Positions 24,880-35,764 of a DNA stretch of 64,000 nucleotides are shown piece after piece. The stretch is from Streptomyces scopuliridis RB72 (GTDB lineage Bacteria > Actinomycetota > Actinomycetes > Streptomycetales > Streptomycetaceae). Every line of letters starts with the position of its first letter. Position 1 is the stretch's first letter. The stretch is from assembly GCF_000718095.1 (NCBI RefSeq), contig NZ_JOEI01000005.1:1-64000 (forward strand), read 5' to 3'. The notes beneath the pieces were generated by a model that saw nothing but the letters and a program-made list of their open reading frames with translations, made no database searches and had not been told where the DNA came from. The translations under genes were made by a program, and so were the position numbers.

Positions 24880-25771
24880 TCAGTCGTGGTACTGCCGCGC
24901 GAGCCAGGGGAGATAGAAGCGCGGGAAGTGCTGGGGGGGTGGCGGGGCACGGCACACGGCAGCGCTTGCCGCTGAGGTAGGCGTCGAAGAGCCGTTCTTT
25001 GGACTCGGTGACTTCGACGCTCAAGTTCGCGAGAAGCGAGGCGCTGGGGTATCCGAGATAGTGCACCAGCCGTTTGATCTCTCCGGCCTGGAGCGCGGAT
25101 ACCGCGCTGGTGACGTACCTTCCCACTTCCGTGTGATCGGAATGATCCCTGCCGGTCGCGTGGAAACGCGCGACGACGGAGCCCGGGTCCAGCGTCCTGA
25201 CCGTGTCGGCGCGGGATTCGGCGATGAGCGTTCCCAGGGTGTGTGTCAGCTCCTTTGACGTGAGGCTGTTGGCGCCGTCCACCGAGACCATGCGGGGAAT
25301 CTCGCCCTGGGCGAGTTTGCGCAGGCTCTGCCAGTGCTGCGTTCTGTCGCCGGTCCCGTGGCTGTGTCCGTCGGGGAGCCGGAGGAACGTCAGACGGACG
25401 CGGGGACGGGGAACGGCCGGTTCGTAGCCGAGGAAGCGACGCCCGTCCGCCCGTGTATCGGCACGGCGCCAGCGCGGGGCCGTATCGGCCAGTGCGGCGT
25501 ACGCGGTCCGCATCCCTCGCTCCCGGGAGAGGGTGTACTCCATGGGCTTTCCGGCATCGCCCGCTGTCACGTACACGACCTGCAGACATCGGCCGTGCTT
25601 GTAGTCATCCACCAGGTCGGGGTTGAGGAACAGGAGATCGTCGTCCTGGTGGGCCACCACCGCCACGGTCGAGCCCCGGCAGGGGGCACCGCTCTCCCGG
25701 GCCGTCGCGCCATCGGATACGCCGCACAGAGCGACCACGATGGCGATACCGGCGCGGAGTGGGGTTCGCAT
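24880..25771 (-). CDS. Secreted PIG-L/LmbE-type deacetylase, frameshifted near its 3' end
   Basis: Predicted exported zinc deacetylase acting on N-acetyl-sugar substrates. From ATG 25771 a signal peptide (RAGIAIVVALCGVSDGATA) is followed by the metal motif AHQDDDLLF (variant of AHPDD) and the second motif DHSDHTEVG. The frame then breaks in a run of seven G on the + strand (24933-24939): reading on gives a 120-residue nonsense tail running antisense through the methyltransferase gene, whereas removing one G gives the expected end HFPRFYLPWLARQYHD and a stop at 24880. The span is 3n+1 nt. It is either a sequencing/assembly slip or a real homopolymer mutation affecting the last 16 residues. Confidence 0.75.
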
Positions 25772-25820
25772 GGCCCATCTTCGGTTCGCCCGCGCGTGAC
25801 GCGCCAACCCGGTACTCCAC

Positions 25821-26258
25821 TCAGCCCACGTATACCCAGGCACCGTCGTGGCGCGCGAACCGGCTGCGCTCCTCCTGGACACCCGGCTCGCCCCGCCGGG
25901 TGAAGTGGGCCCGGAAGGTGACCGTGCCCGTGGTGTGGAACGGGCTGCCGTCGGTGGTGTCCAGGATCTCCAGGCCGGTCCACCGTGTCGCGGGGTCGAG
26001 ATCGAGGGCCGGCGGGCGGGTGGCCGGGTCCCAGGAGCGCAGCAGATACGCCGCGTCGAGGACGGCGAAGGCGCTGTAGCGGGAGCGCATCAGCAGCTCG
26101 GCGGTGGGCGCGGTGGCGGGACCGGCATGGAACCGTCCGCAGCACGCGCCGTACGTGGCATCGAGCCCGCAGGGGCAGGGCGAGTCGGCGGTGACGGCGG
26201 GCCGGCTGGACCGGTTGGGGCGGGCGGGGCGGCTGGTGCGAGCGGTGCGTCGGGCCAT
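25821..26258 (-). CDS. YchJ/UPF0225 family protein with SEC-C-like motif
   Basis: A 145-aa cytoplasmic protein. The zinc-binding motif CPCGLDATYGACCGRFH lies at about 28-45, followed by the YchJ body LLMRSRYSAFAVLDAAYLLRSW and a C-terminal VTFRAHF block. The family is of unknown function, with an NTF2-like fold plus a SEC-C metal knot. ATG 26258 is preferred to 26294 because it begins a normal basic N-terminus (MARRTARTSR). It lies between the PIG-L gene and the AraC-type remnant, same strand, with no coupling. Confidence 0.85.
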   Translation of the reverse strand: MARRTARTSRPARPNRSSRPAVTADSPCPCGLDATYGACCGRFHAGPATAPTAELLMRSRYSAFAVLDAAYLLRSWDPATRPPALDLDPATRWTGLEILDTTDGSPFHTTGTVTFRAHFTRRGEPGVQEERSRFARHDGAWVYVG

Positions 26259-26333
26259 GCGCCCATTCTCGCCGCTGATCGGCGCTCGCCTCACGCGGGG
26301 CCGTTCACGCGGGGCCGTTCACGCGGGGCCGCC

Positions 26334-26786
26334 TCACGCCGGGCCGAAGCGGCGGCGGTACGCGCTGGGCGGCAGACCCGTGCGGCGCCGCAGCTGGGCG
26401 CGGAGATCCGCCGCCGTACCCAGCCCGCTGATCCGGGCCACCCGGTCCAGCCGCGGTTCGCCCGCCTCCATCAGCCGGCAGGCCAGGGCGACCCGCCGCG
26501 CGGTGAGCCAGCCCAGCGGTGTGGTGCCCAGCTGGGCACGGAAGCGGCGGTGCGGCGTGGCCTGGCTGACCGCCGCGCACGCGGCCGGCTCCGCCATGGT
26601 CAGCGCGGTGCCGAGCCGCTCCCGCGCCCAGGCGAGCAGCGGCGCGAGGGAGCTGTCGGGTACGGCGGGCAGCGGCTGCTCGACGAACTGCCGCTGCCCG
26701 CCGTCGCGATGGAGCGCGAAGACGAGCCGGCGGCTGACGGAGAGGGCGGCCTGCGCGCCGTGGTCCCGGCGGACTTCCTCGGTCAC
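26334..26786 (-). CDS. Truncated GlxA-type AraC regulator (DNA-binding half only)
   Basis: A 150-aa protein corresponding to the C-terminal half of GlxA-family regulators. The segment VRRDHGAQAALSVSRRLV followed by HRDGGQRQF is the end of the missing DJ-1/PfpI-like domain, and two helix-turn-helix units follow (LTMAEPAACAAVSQATPHRRF; RLDRVARISGLGTAADLRAQL). The protein starts at a GTG only 11 nt after the IclR stop on the same strand, so the ~170-residue sensing domain is absent. Either a deletion fused the remnant to the IclR operon, or a minimal AraC protein is expressed. Function is doubtful. Confidence 0.65.
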   Translation of the reverse strand: MTEEVRRDHGAQAALSVSRRLVFALHRDGGQRQFVEQPLPAVPDSSLAPLLAWARERLGTALTMAEPAACAAVSQATPHRRFRAQLGTTPLGWLTARRVALACRLMEAGEPRLDRVARISGLGTAADLRAQLRRRTGLPPSAYRRRFGPA

Positions 26787-26796
26787 CGCCGGCTCA

Positions 26797-27564
26797 TCAC
26801 TGCCCGCGGTGACCGAGCCGTGCCGACAGCGCGCCCGCGCCCTTCACGGCGAGCTGGGCGAGCTCCACCTCGCGCGCGTCGCTCCACCGGATCATCGGCA
26901 CGGAGATGGACAGGGCCGCGACGACCCGGCCCGCGCTGTCCCGTACCGGCGCCGCCACACAGCTCACATCTGGGTTGGACTCGCGGTGCTCGACGGCGAC
27001 GCCGCGCTCCCTGATCCCCGCCAGCTCCGCCCGCAGCACCTCCGGATCGGTGATGCTGGCGGGCGTCATCGCGGTGAACTCATGCCCAGCGATACGGTTT
27101 TCCAGCTCGCCGGCGGGCAGTGAGGCGAGCAGCATCTTGCCGACCGAGGTGCAGTGGGCGGGCAGCCTGCGACCGGCCGCCGAGACCATTCTGACCGCGT
27201 GCGTGGAGTCCACCTTCGCGATGTAGATGACATCGGTCTCCTCCAGGATCGCGACATGCACGGTCTCGTCGCACGTCTCCGCGATCTCGCGGGCGACATG
27301 GCCGCCCTCGGCGGCGAGATCGAGCTGTTCCGCGTATCTGCTGCCGAGTTGGTAGGAGCGCACGCCGAGCCGGAAGCGGCCGGGCCGGCCCGGGACGGCC
27401 GCCAGATACGAGCGGGCTGCGAGCGTGGTGAGCAGCTCGTGCACGGTGGTGCGCGGCAGTTGGAGCTTTTTGATGACATCGGGCGCGGAGAGCGTGCCGT
27501 CGCCCTCCAGGAACAGTTCGAGTATGTCCAGGGCCCGCGTCACCGCGGGGACCAGCCGTCCCAC
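26797..27564 (-). CDS. IclR-family transcriptional regulator
   Basis: A 255-aa regulator with an N-terminal winged helix (RALDILELFLEGDGTLSAPDVIKKLQLPRTTVHELL... split over residues 8-50) and the C-terminal IclR effector domain (CTSVGKMLLASLPAGEL, VEHRESNPDVSCVAAPVRD, ALSISVP). GTG start at 27564. It is divergent from the sugar-acid operon and the shared 166-nt spacer contains two inverted repeats and a sigma-70-like promoter, so it most likely regulates that operon in response to a sugar acid. The truncated AraC gene follows 10 nt downstream. Confidence 0.9.
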   Translation of the reverse strand: MGRLVPAVTRALDILELFLEGDGTLSAPDVIKKLQLPRTTVHELLTTLAARSYLAAVPGRPGRFRLGVRSYQLGSRYAEQLDLAAEGGHVAREIAETCDETVHVAILEETDVIYIAKVDSTHAVRMVSAAGRRLPAHCTSVGKMLLASLPAGELENRIAGHEFTAMTPASITDPEVLRAELAGIRERGVAVEHRESNPDVSCVAAPVRDSAGRVVAALSISVPMIRWSDAREVELAQLAVKGAGALSARLGHRGQ

Positions 27565-27585
27565 GACCGCTCACCCACCCCTCTT

Positions 27586-27704
27586 GTTCGGTACTTCGGC
27601 CATCGGCCGGAATGACGAACACAGGCTAACCGCCGCGCAACCCATTGACACCCCTCGGACTGCCTGAATACCGTCACGCCACGATTTCGAACGTGTGACG
27701 AAAT
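27586..27704. promoter_or_regulatory. IclR / sugar-acid operon divergent control region
   Basis: Three signals are visible. An imperfect 16-bp inverted repeat (12 of 16 matching) runs 27586-27601 / 27605-27620. TTGACA at 27645-27650 with TACCGT at 27669-27674 (spacing 18) is a plausible promoter for the operon. A perfect ATTTCG / CGAAAT repeat at 27684-27704 lies between that promoter and the GTG start, a suitable repressor site. Confidence 0.55.
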
Positions 27705-27730
27705 ACCGAACGAGCCGAGGGGCAACTGCC

Positions 27731-28894
27731 GTGCGCATGACGGGAATCAGCACACACGTGGTCGGTACGCCCTGGCGTAACCTCACCTATGTCCTCGTTC
27801 ATACGGACGAAGGGCTCACCGGGGTCGGCGAGACCCGGATGCTCGGCAGAACGGACGCGCTGCTCGGCTATCTGCGCGAGGCCGAGGCCAACCACATCCA
27901 GGGCTCGGACCCGTTCGCCGTCGAGGATCTCGTACGGCGGATGAAGTACGGCGATTACGGGCGGGCCGGCGAGATCGTGATGTCGGGCATCGCGGTCGTG
28001 GAGATGGCCTGTTGGGACATCAAGGGCAAGGCGCTGGGCGTGCCGGTGTGGCAGTTGCTCGGCGGCAAGGTCACCGACCGGGTCAAGGCGTACGCCAACG
28101 GCTGGTACACCACCGAGCGGACCCCGGAGGCGTACCACAAGGCGGCCGAGGCCGTCATCGCGCGCGGCTACCGGGCCCTGAAGATCGACCCGTTCGGCAC
28201 CGGCCACTTCGAGCTGGACCGGGCGGCGTCGAACGAGGCGGTGGCGCTGATCGAGGCGGTACGGGACGCGATCGGGCCCGACGCGGAGCTGATGCTGGAG
28301 ATGCACGGCCGGTTCAGCCCGTCGACCGCCGTACGGCTGGCGCGCGAGATGGCGCCGTACGCCCCGGCCTGGCTGGAGGAGCCGGTGCCGCCGGAGAATC
28401 TCAAGGCGCTGAGCAAGGTCGCCGACAAGGTCGAGCTGCCGATCGCGACCGGTGAACGGATCCATGACCGCATCGAGTTCCGTGAGCTGTTCGAGTCGGG
28501 GGCCGCCGACATCATCCAGCCCGATGTGGGGCACATCGGCGGCATCCTGGAGACCCGGAAGCTGGCCGCGACCGCCGAGACGCACTACACACTGATCGCG
28601 CCGCACAATGTCGGCGGTTCGGTGCTGACCGCAGCAAGCCTTCAACTGGCCGCCTGCACACCGAACTTCAAGATTCTTGAGCACTTCAATGACTTCGCGG
28701 ACGCGGAGATCAAGAAGGTCGTCACCGGCGCTCCGGAGGTCGATCCCGAGACGGGGTGCTTCGAGGTCTCGCACGCGCCGGGTCTCGGGGTCGAGTTCGA
28801 TGTGGCGGCGGCGGCCGAATTCCCGCAGCAGCACGCGCGGTTCGACCTGTGGGCCGAGGGCTGGGAGAAGCGCGACCCGAAGGAGCCACGATGA
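27731..28894 (+). CDS. Enolase-superfamily sugar-acid dehydratase (MR/MLE type)
   Basis: A 387-aa mandelate racemase/muconate lactonizing-type enzyme. The N-terminal capping domain is followed by the barrel with YRALKIDPFG (catalytic lysine region), ELMLEMHGRF and AWLEEPVPPEN (metal ligands D/E), ATGERIHDR, PDVGHIGG and the APHN motif. This order is closest to galactonate/gluconate-type dehydratases, so the product would be a 2-keto-3-deoxy sugar acid. GTG 27731 has GAGGGG 9 nt upstream; ATG 27737 is an alternative. First gene of an operon that continues by ATGA overlap into the dehydrogenase. Confidence 0.87.
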   Translation: MRMTGISTHVVGTPWRNLTYVLVHTDEGLTGVGETRMLGRTDALLGYLREAEANHIQGSDPFAVEDLVRRMKYGDYGRAGEIVMSGIAVVEMACWDIKGKALGVPVWQLLGGKVTDRVKAYANGWYTTERTPEAYHKAAEAVIARGYRALKIDPFGTGHFELDRAASNEAVALIEAVRDAIGPDAELMLEMHGRFSPSTAVRLAREMAPYAPAWLEEPVPPENLKALSKVADKVELPIATGERIHDRIEFRELFESGAADIIQPDVGHIGGILETRKLAATAETHYTLIAPHNVGGSVLTAASLQLAACTPNFKILEHFNDFADAEIKKVVTGAPEVDPETGCFEVSHAPGLGVEFDVAAAAEFPQQHARFDLWAEGWEKRDPKEPR

Positions 28895-29928
28895 CCGTCC
28901 CGACGGCGGACGGAGGGACCAGCCGGGCGATCGTGGTCGACCGGCCCGGTGTCCACCGTCTGGTGACCGGTCCTGTGCCCGTCCCCGGGCCCGGCGAGGT
29001 GCGGGTACGGGTCGCCGCCGCCGGGATCTGTATGAGCGACCGCGAGGTGTACGACGGCCATCGCGACGCGGCCTATGTGCGCTATCCGGTGACGCCCGGT
29101 CATGAATGGTCGGGGACGGTCGACGCGGTGGGCGAGGGGGTCGATACGCGGCTGACCGGACGCGCGACGGTCGCCGAGGGATTCCGTGCCTGCGGGACCT
29201 GCGCGCGGTGCCGGGCCGGTGAGACCTCGCTGTGCACCAGCGGCTACGACGAGACGGGCTTCACCGTTCCCGGCGCGTTCGCCGACCATGTCGTGGTGCC
29301 CGCACGGCTGTTGCATCCGCTCGCCGATGACGCGGATCTGCGGGCCGCCGCCCTGCTGGAACCGGCCGCCGTGGTGGCCGCGGCGGTACGGTCCAGCCGG
29401 CCGGAGCCGGGTGAGCGGATCGCCGTGGTCGGCGCGGGCACGCTGGGGCTCCTCGCCGTACAACTGCTCGCGGCCTCCTCACCCGCCGAGCTTGCGGTGA
29501 TCGATCCACGGACCGAACGGACGCTGCTGGCAACGGAGTTCGGCGCGACCCTGATCGGAACCCCCGAGGACGCGAAGGAACTGCACGGCCGGTACGACCT
29601 GGTGGTGGAGACCGCCGGGGCACCGTCCACGGCCGCCTCGTCCTGTCTGCTGGCCCGGCGCGGCGGCCGGGTGGTGCTCACCGGGATGTTCACCCCCGGC
29701 GCGACCGGGATCGATCCCGTACTGCTGACGCTGAATCAGCTGACGGTACGGAGCGTCTTCGGCGCGCCGTCCGCCGCCTGGGCCTTCGCCGTACGGGCGT
29801 TCACCGCCGGGCTGCTGGCCCCGGCTCCGCTGATCTCCCATGAATTCCCGCTGGAGCGGTACGGCGAGGCCGTATCGCTGGTCGGCGGCGGCGCTCCCGG
29901 CACCGGGAAGGTGCTGCTGCGCCCCTGA
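28891..29928 (+). CDS. Zinc-dependent alcohol/sugar dehydrogenase (MDR family)
   Basis: A 345-aa medium-chain dehydrogenase. AAAGICMSDREVYDG carries the first catalytic zinc cysteine, TPGHEWSG the histidine and glutamate, and the structural zinc loop is CGTCARCRAGETSLC. The NAD(P) motif is VVGAGTLGLLAVQLL. ATG 28891 overlaps the preceding stop and AAGGAG is upstream, so expression is coupled to the dehydratase. Likely oxidises a sugar or polyol imported by the operon's transporter; sequence alone cannot give the substrate. Confidence 0.88.
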   Translation: MTVPTADGGTSRAIVVDRPGVHRLVTGPVPVPGPGEVRVRVAAAGICMSDREVYDGHRDAAYVRYPVTPGHEWSGTVDAVGEGVDTRLTGRATVAEGFRACGTCARCRAGETSLCTSGYDETGFTVPGAFADHVVVPARLLHPLADDADLRAAALLEPAAVVAAAVRSSRPEPGERIAVVGAGTLGLLAVQLLAASSPAELAVIDPRTERTLLATEFGATLIGTPEDAKELHGRYDLVVETAGAPSTAASSCLLARRGGRVVLTGMFTPGATGIDPVLLTLNQLTVRSVFGAPSAAWAFAVRAFTAGLLAPAPLISHEFPLERYGEAVSLVGGGAPGTGKVLLRP

Positions 29929-29975
29929 CCCGGATCCGTACCACCACGCGCACCACTGAACCGGAGGACTCGTCC

Positions 29976-30953
29976 GTGACCGACGTATCAGCCCCCGCCC
30001 CCCGCCGCCCCGGCGAACAGGCGCTCGCCACGCTCGGACTGGCCGCGCCCGAACCCCACCCCTCCGACGCCTCCCCGCACGCCTTCCCCGACGGCGGCCG
30101 CTGGCGTACCGAGATTCCCTCGGTCGAGGGTCCCGAAAGCCTGGCGGTGGTCCTCAAGGAGTCCGCCCGGCTCGATGTGCCCATCCACCGCGTCAGCCAG
30201 GGCAGCGGCGTCTGGATGCTCTCCGACGCCGATATCACCGAGATGGCCGACGCCTGCGCGGCCCGCGACATCGAGCTGTGCCTGTTCACCGGGCCGCGCG
30301 GGACCTGGGACACCGGCGGCTCGACCCGTACGGACTCCGGCGGCGCGGGGCTGCGCGCCCGGGGCCATGACGCCCTGGCCGGCTGTGTCGAGGACGCCCT
30401 GCGCGCGACCGGACTCGGGGTGAAGTGTCTGCTCGTGGCGGACGAGGGCGTGCTGTGGACCCTGCACCGGCTGCGCGCCCGGGGCGTGCTGCCCGCCGAC
30501 ACCACGTTCAAGGTGTCGGCGCTGATCGGCCCGGTCAATCCGGCGTCGTACGCCGTGTTCGAGCGGCTGGGCGCCGACTCGATCAATATCCCCTCGGATC
30601 TGGCGCTCGCGCATTTCAGCGAGATCCGCCGGACGAGCCGTGCGCCGATGGACCTCTATATCGAGGCGCCCGACGATCTGGGCGGCTATGTGCGGATGTA
30701 CGAGACAGCGGAGCTGATCCGGCGCGGCGCCCCGCTCTATCTGAAGTTCGGGCTGTCCAAGTCGCCGGGTATCTATCCGTACGGCGCCCAGTTGCGGGAC
30801 ACCGCCCTCAGCAGCGCCCGTGAACGGGTCCGACGCGGCCGGCTCGTCCTCGACCTGCTCTCCCGGCACGGCGCCGACGGCGGAATGTCGCCGCTCGGCT
30901 CCCGGCTGCCGGGCCCGCTCAGCCGCTTCCCCCTGACCCCAGACCAGCCATGA
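29976..30953 (+). CDS. U32-peptidase-like TIM-barrel protein of unknown function
   Basis: A 325-aa protein with a GTG start and GGAGGA 9 nt upstream. Its core (IELCLFTGPRGTWDTGG, FKVSALIGPVNPASYAVFERLG, DSINIPSDLALAHFSEIRR, MDLYIEAPDDLGGYVRMYE, ELIRRGAPLYLKFG) alternates helices and strands like a barrel and recalls proteins annotated as U32-family in actinobacterial sugar operons, but I see no decisive catalytic motif. It lies between the dehydrogenase and the solute-binding protein genes in one operon. An aldolase or isomerase role in the pathway is possible and is purely inference. Confidence 0.6.
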   Translation: MTDVSAPAPRRPGEQALATLGLAAPEPHPSDASPHAFPDGGRWRTEIPSVEGPESLAVVLKESARLDVPIHRVSQGSGVWMLSDADITEMADACAARDIELCLFTGPRGTWDTGGSTRTDSGGAGLRARGHDALAGCVEDALRATGLGVKCLLVADEGVLWTLHRLRARGVLPADTTFKVSALIGPVNPASYAVFERLGADSINIPSDLALAHFSEIRRTSRAPMDLYIEAPDDLGGYVRMYETAELIRRGAPLYLKFGLSKSPGIYPYGAQLRDTALSSARERVRRGRLVLDLLSRHGADGGMSPLGSRLPGPLSRFPLTPDQP

Positions 30954-30977
30954 CCCCAGACAAGGACTGATGCACCC

Positions 30978-32080
30978 ATGCGCACTCGCCGAGCCGCACT
31001 CGCCGTCACCGCCGTATCGCTGGTCCTCTCACTCGCCGCCTGCGGGCAGAGCAGTGAGGGCGGCAGCAAGGACGATACGAAGGACAGCGGGGGCTCCACC
31101 ATCGGCATCTCGATGCCCACCAAGTCGTCGGAACGCTGGATCGCCGACGGGAACAACGTTGTCAGCGAACTCAAGAAGCTCGGCTACAAGACCGACCTCC
31201 AGTACGGGGAGGACAACGTTGCCCAACAGGTCGCCCAGATCGAGAACATGATCACCAAGGGCGTGGACGTGCTGGTCATCGCGGCCATCGACGGCAGCGC
31301 CCTGAGCGATGTCCTCCAGCAGGCGGCGGACCAGAACATCAAGGTCATCTCGTACGACCGGCTGATTCTCGGCACCAAGAATGTCGACTACTACGCGTCG
31401 TTCGACAACGAGAAGGTCGGCGTCCTCCAGGCCACCTACCTGATCGACAAGCTGGGTCTGAAGGACGGGAGCAAGAAGGGCCCGTTCAACATCGAGCTGT
31501 TCGCCGGCTCCTCCGACGACAACAACACCCAGTACTTCTTCAACGGCGCGATGAAGACCCTCAAGCCGTACCTGGACGACAAGCGGCTCGTCGTCCGGAG
31601 CGGACAGACCCAGCTGAACCAGGTCACCACCCTGCGCTGGGACGGCGGCACCGCGCAGAAGCGGATGGACGACCTGCTCACCAAGTCGTACGGCTCGCAG
31701 AACGTGGACGCGGTGCTCTCGCCGTACGACGGCATCTCCATCGGCATCCTGTCGTCGCTCAGGTCCGACGGCTACGGGACATCCGCCAAGCCGTATCCGC
31801 TGGTCACCGGACAGGACGCCGAGGTCGCCTCGGTGAAGTCGATCATCGCCGGCCAGCAGACCATGACCGTCTACAAGGACATCCGCCTGCTGGCCAGGAC
31901 GGCGGCTCAGATGACGGACGCGATGCTGAAGGACAAGAAGGTCGAGGTGAACGACGAGAACTCGTACAACAACAAGGCCAAGGTCGTCCCGGCGTATCTG
32001 CTGAAGCCGGTCAGCGTCGACAAGGAGAACTACCAGAAGGAACTGGTGGACTCCGGCTACCTCAAGGCGAGTGACCTGAA

Positions 32081-32084
<4 letters not shown>
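30978..32084 (+). CDS. ChvE-type sugar-binding lipoprotein of ABC importer
   Basis: Periplasmic-binding-protein family 1 lipoprotein, 368 aa. The signal ends in the lipobox LAAC with C22 as lipidation site. Mature sequence has two lobes with [51 protein letters not shown] (characteristic of ChvE/XylF-like proteins) and [13 protein letters not shown]. Binds a monosaccharide such as xylose, arabinose, galactose or glucose. The stop overlaps the ATPase start (GTGA). Part of a complete importer with the next two genes. Confidence 0.9.
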
Positions 32085-33622
<1,538 letters not shown>

Positions 33623-33627
33623 TCGAC

Positions 33628-34878
33628 ATGGGTCCGGTCACCACCGATACGCCGAAGGGCGACACACCGAAGGAATCCCCACCGTCGCCCCCGTCCGGGC
33701 GGACCGGTACGGGGGCGCTCCTGCTGGAGGCCGCGCGCCGCAATATGCGGCAGTACGGCATGCTGGTCGCGCTCGGCCTGATCGTCGTCCTGTTCGAGAT
33801 CTGGACCGACGGCGTCCTCCTCAAGCCGAACAACGTCACCAATCTGGTGCTCCAGAACAGCTACATCCTGGTCCTCGCCATCGGCATGATGATCGTCATC
33901 ATCGCGGGCCATATCGATCTCTCGGTCGGCTCGCTGGCCGCGTTCGTCTCCGCCGCCTGCGCGGTGATGATGGTCGAGCACGACATCCCGTGGGTGCTCG
34001 CGCTGGTCCTCGGGCTGCTCATCGGGGCGGTCGCCGGGGCCTGGCAGGGGTTCTGGATCGCGTATGTCGGTATTCCGTCGTTCATCGTCACGCTCGCCGG
34101 GATGCTGCTGTTCCGCGGCGGTACGCAGATCTTCCTGGGGTCGCGTTCGCTCGGCCCGTTCCCCGAGGGCTTCCAGAAGATCTCGACCGGCTATCTCCCC
34201 GAGATCGGCCCGGCCACCAACTACCACAATCTGACGCTGCTGTTGGGGCTGGCGCTGCTGGCGTTCGCGCTGTTCCAGGAGTTCAGGGACCGGCGCCGGC
34301 AGCAGGCGTACGACCTGGAGGTGCTCCCCCGTAACCTCTTCCTCGTCAAGTGCGTGGCGCTCGCCGCCGCCGTACTCGCCTTCACGATGACGCTGGCCAG
34401 CTACCGCGGTGTGCCGGTCGTCCTGCTGCTGCTCGCGGCGCTGCTGATCGGCTTCGGCTATGTGATGCGCAACGCCGTCGTCGGGCGTCATGTGTACGCG
34501 CTCGGCGGCAATCAGGCCGCGGCGAAGCTGTCCGGGGTCAAGGACAAGCGCGTCACGTTCCTCGTCTTCGTCAATATGGGGGTACTGGCGGCGCTGGCCG
34601 GAATCGTCTACGCGGCCCGGCTCAACGCGGGTGTGCCCCAGGCCGGGATCAACTTCGAACTGGAGGCCATCGCGGCCGCGTTCATCGGCGGCGCGTCGAT
34701 GAGCGGCGGCGTCGGCACGGTCTTCGGCGCGATCATCGGCGGGCTGGTGCTCGGCGTGCTCAACAACGGCATGTCGCTCGTGGGCATCGGCACGGACTAT
34801 CAACAGGTCATCAAGGGGCTGGTGTTGCTGGCGGCGGTCGGCTTCGACGTCTGGAACAAGCGCCGAGTGGGCGCCTGA
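33628..34878 (+). CDS. mmsB: Sugar ABC transporter permease (MmsB/XylH-like)
   Basis: A 416-aa polytopic membrane protein of the BPD_transp_2 family, about ten hydrophobic segments. Diagnostic blocks are IVIIAGHIDLSVGSLAAF, IPSFIVTLAGMLLFRGGTQ, GNQAAAKLSGV, and AAAFIGGASMSGGVGTVFGA. Longer than RbsC-type permeases because of the periplasmic insertion around EGFQKISTGYLPE, as in GguB/XylH. ATG 33628 lies 5 nt after the ATPase stop. Last gene of the operon; a hairpin follows. Confidence 0.92.
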   Translation: MGPVTTDTPKGDTPKESPPSPPSGRTGTGALLLEAARRNMRQYGMLVALGLIVVLFEIWTDGVLLKPNNVTNLVLQNSYILVLAIGMMIVIIAGHIDLSVGSLAAFVSAACAVMMVEHDIPWVLALVLGLLIGAVAGAWQGFWIAYVGIPSFIVTLAGMLLFRGGTQIFLGSRSLGPFPEGFQKISTGYLPEIGPATNYHNLTLLLGLALLAFALFQEFRDRRRQQAYDLEVLPRNLFLVKCVALAAAVLAFTMTLASYRGVPVVLLLLAALLIGFGYVMRNAVVGRHVYALGGNQAAAKLSGVKDKRVTFLVFVNMGVLAALAGIVYAARLNAGVPQAGINFELEAIAAAFIGGASMSGGVGTVFGAIIGGLVLGVLNNGMSLVGIGTDYQQVIKGLVLLAAVGFDVWNKRRVGA

Positions 34879-34907
34879 GGCGCCGGTTTACGGAGGTACC
34901 GACTTGC

Positions 34908-34951
34908 GCGCGGCGCCGCAGCGCACCTGAATTTGTGCTGCGACGCCGCGC
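34908..34951 (+). terminator. Terminator hairpin after sugar ABC operon
   Basis: An almost perfect stem (GCGCGGCGCCGCAGCGCAC against GTGCTGCGACGCCGCGC) with an AT-rich 8-nt loop begins 30 nt after the permease stop and precedes the convergent methyltransferase gene. Confidence 0.65.
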
Positions 34952-34963
34952 CCCCGTTACCGG

Positions 34964-35764
34964 TTACAACTTGCGTGCCACCGCCGCGTACCCCGGGATC
35001 GGCTCGTTGCCCGGGACCGGCACGACCTCACCCAGCTCTGGACGCCAGTCGGCGGCCAGCGAGACCCCGGGCTCGACCAGATCGAGCCCGGTGAAGAACG
35101 CGGCGAACTCGTCCCGCGAGCGGAGGGCCAGGGTCAGACCACGCTGCCGGTACAGCGCACGGGCCTGGTCCGAGCTCTCCCGGTCGAAATCGCCCGTGGC
35201 ATGGGAGATGACGAGATAGCTGCCGGACGGCAGTGGATCGAGCAGCCGGCGCACCAGCTCGTACGCGCCGTCCTCGTCCGAGACGAAGTGGAGCAGCGCG
35301 ACAAGCGAGAGCGCGACCGGACGGGTGAGGTCCAGGATCGTGCCGGCGGCCTCGATGATGCTCTCCGGCTCGCGCACATCGGCCTGGACATACTCGGTGA
35401 CGCCCTCCGGGGTGCTGCGCAGCAGCGCCTCGGCGTGCCGGAGGACGATCGGGTCGTTGTCGGTGTAGACGATCCGGGAGTCGGGTGCGACTTCCTGGGC
35501 TATCTGGTGGAGATTGGGCTCGGTGGGGATGCCCGTACCGATGTCGAGGAACTGGCGCACCCCGCCTTCGGTGCCGAGCCAGCGGGTGGCGCGGTGCATG
35601 AACGCCCGGTTGACCCGGGCCATTTCGGGCCCCCTGGCGTCCAGTGCGAGAAGCTGCTTCGCCATCTCCTCGTCCACCGGGTAATTGTCCTTGCCGCCGA
35701 GGAACCAGTCGTACACCCGGGCCGGATGCGGCTTGGTGGTGTCGATCGGGTCATGCCCGGTCAT
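34964..35764 (-). CDS. DUF574 SAM-dependent methyltransferase-like protein
   Basis: A 266-aa protein of the large actinomycete family DUF574. ARVYDWFLGGKDNYPVD is the family's N-terminal signature, FLDIGTGIPTEPNLHQIA the SAM-binding motif, VYTDNDPIV motif II, and ISHATGDFDRESS follows. Targets are unknown. In Streptomyces these genes often sit near XRE/DUF397 pairs, as here. ATG 35764. The 100-nt upstream region is purine-rich with several short ATGAGT repeats and has no gene. Confidence 0.87.
   Translation of the reverse strand: MTGHDPIDTTKPHPARVYDWFLGGKDNYPVDEEMAKQLLALDARGPEMARVNRAFMHRATRWLGTEGGVRQFLDIGTGIPTEPNLHQIAQEVAPDSRIVYTDNDPIVLRHAEALLRSTPEGVTEYVQADVREPESIIEAAGTILDLTRPVALSLVALLHFVSDEDGAYELVRRLLDPLPSGSYLVISHATGDFDRESSDQARALYRQRGLTLALRSRDEFAAFFTGLDLVEPGVSLAADWRPELGEVVPVPGNEPIPGYAAVARKL

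Noticed and set aside
24455..24949. C-terminal extension of the PIG-L frame into the methyltransferase gene
   Set aside because: Explained better by a one-base slip in G7; the other frame ends in a typical terminus.
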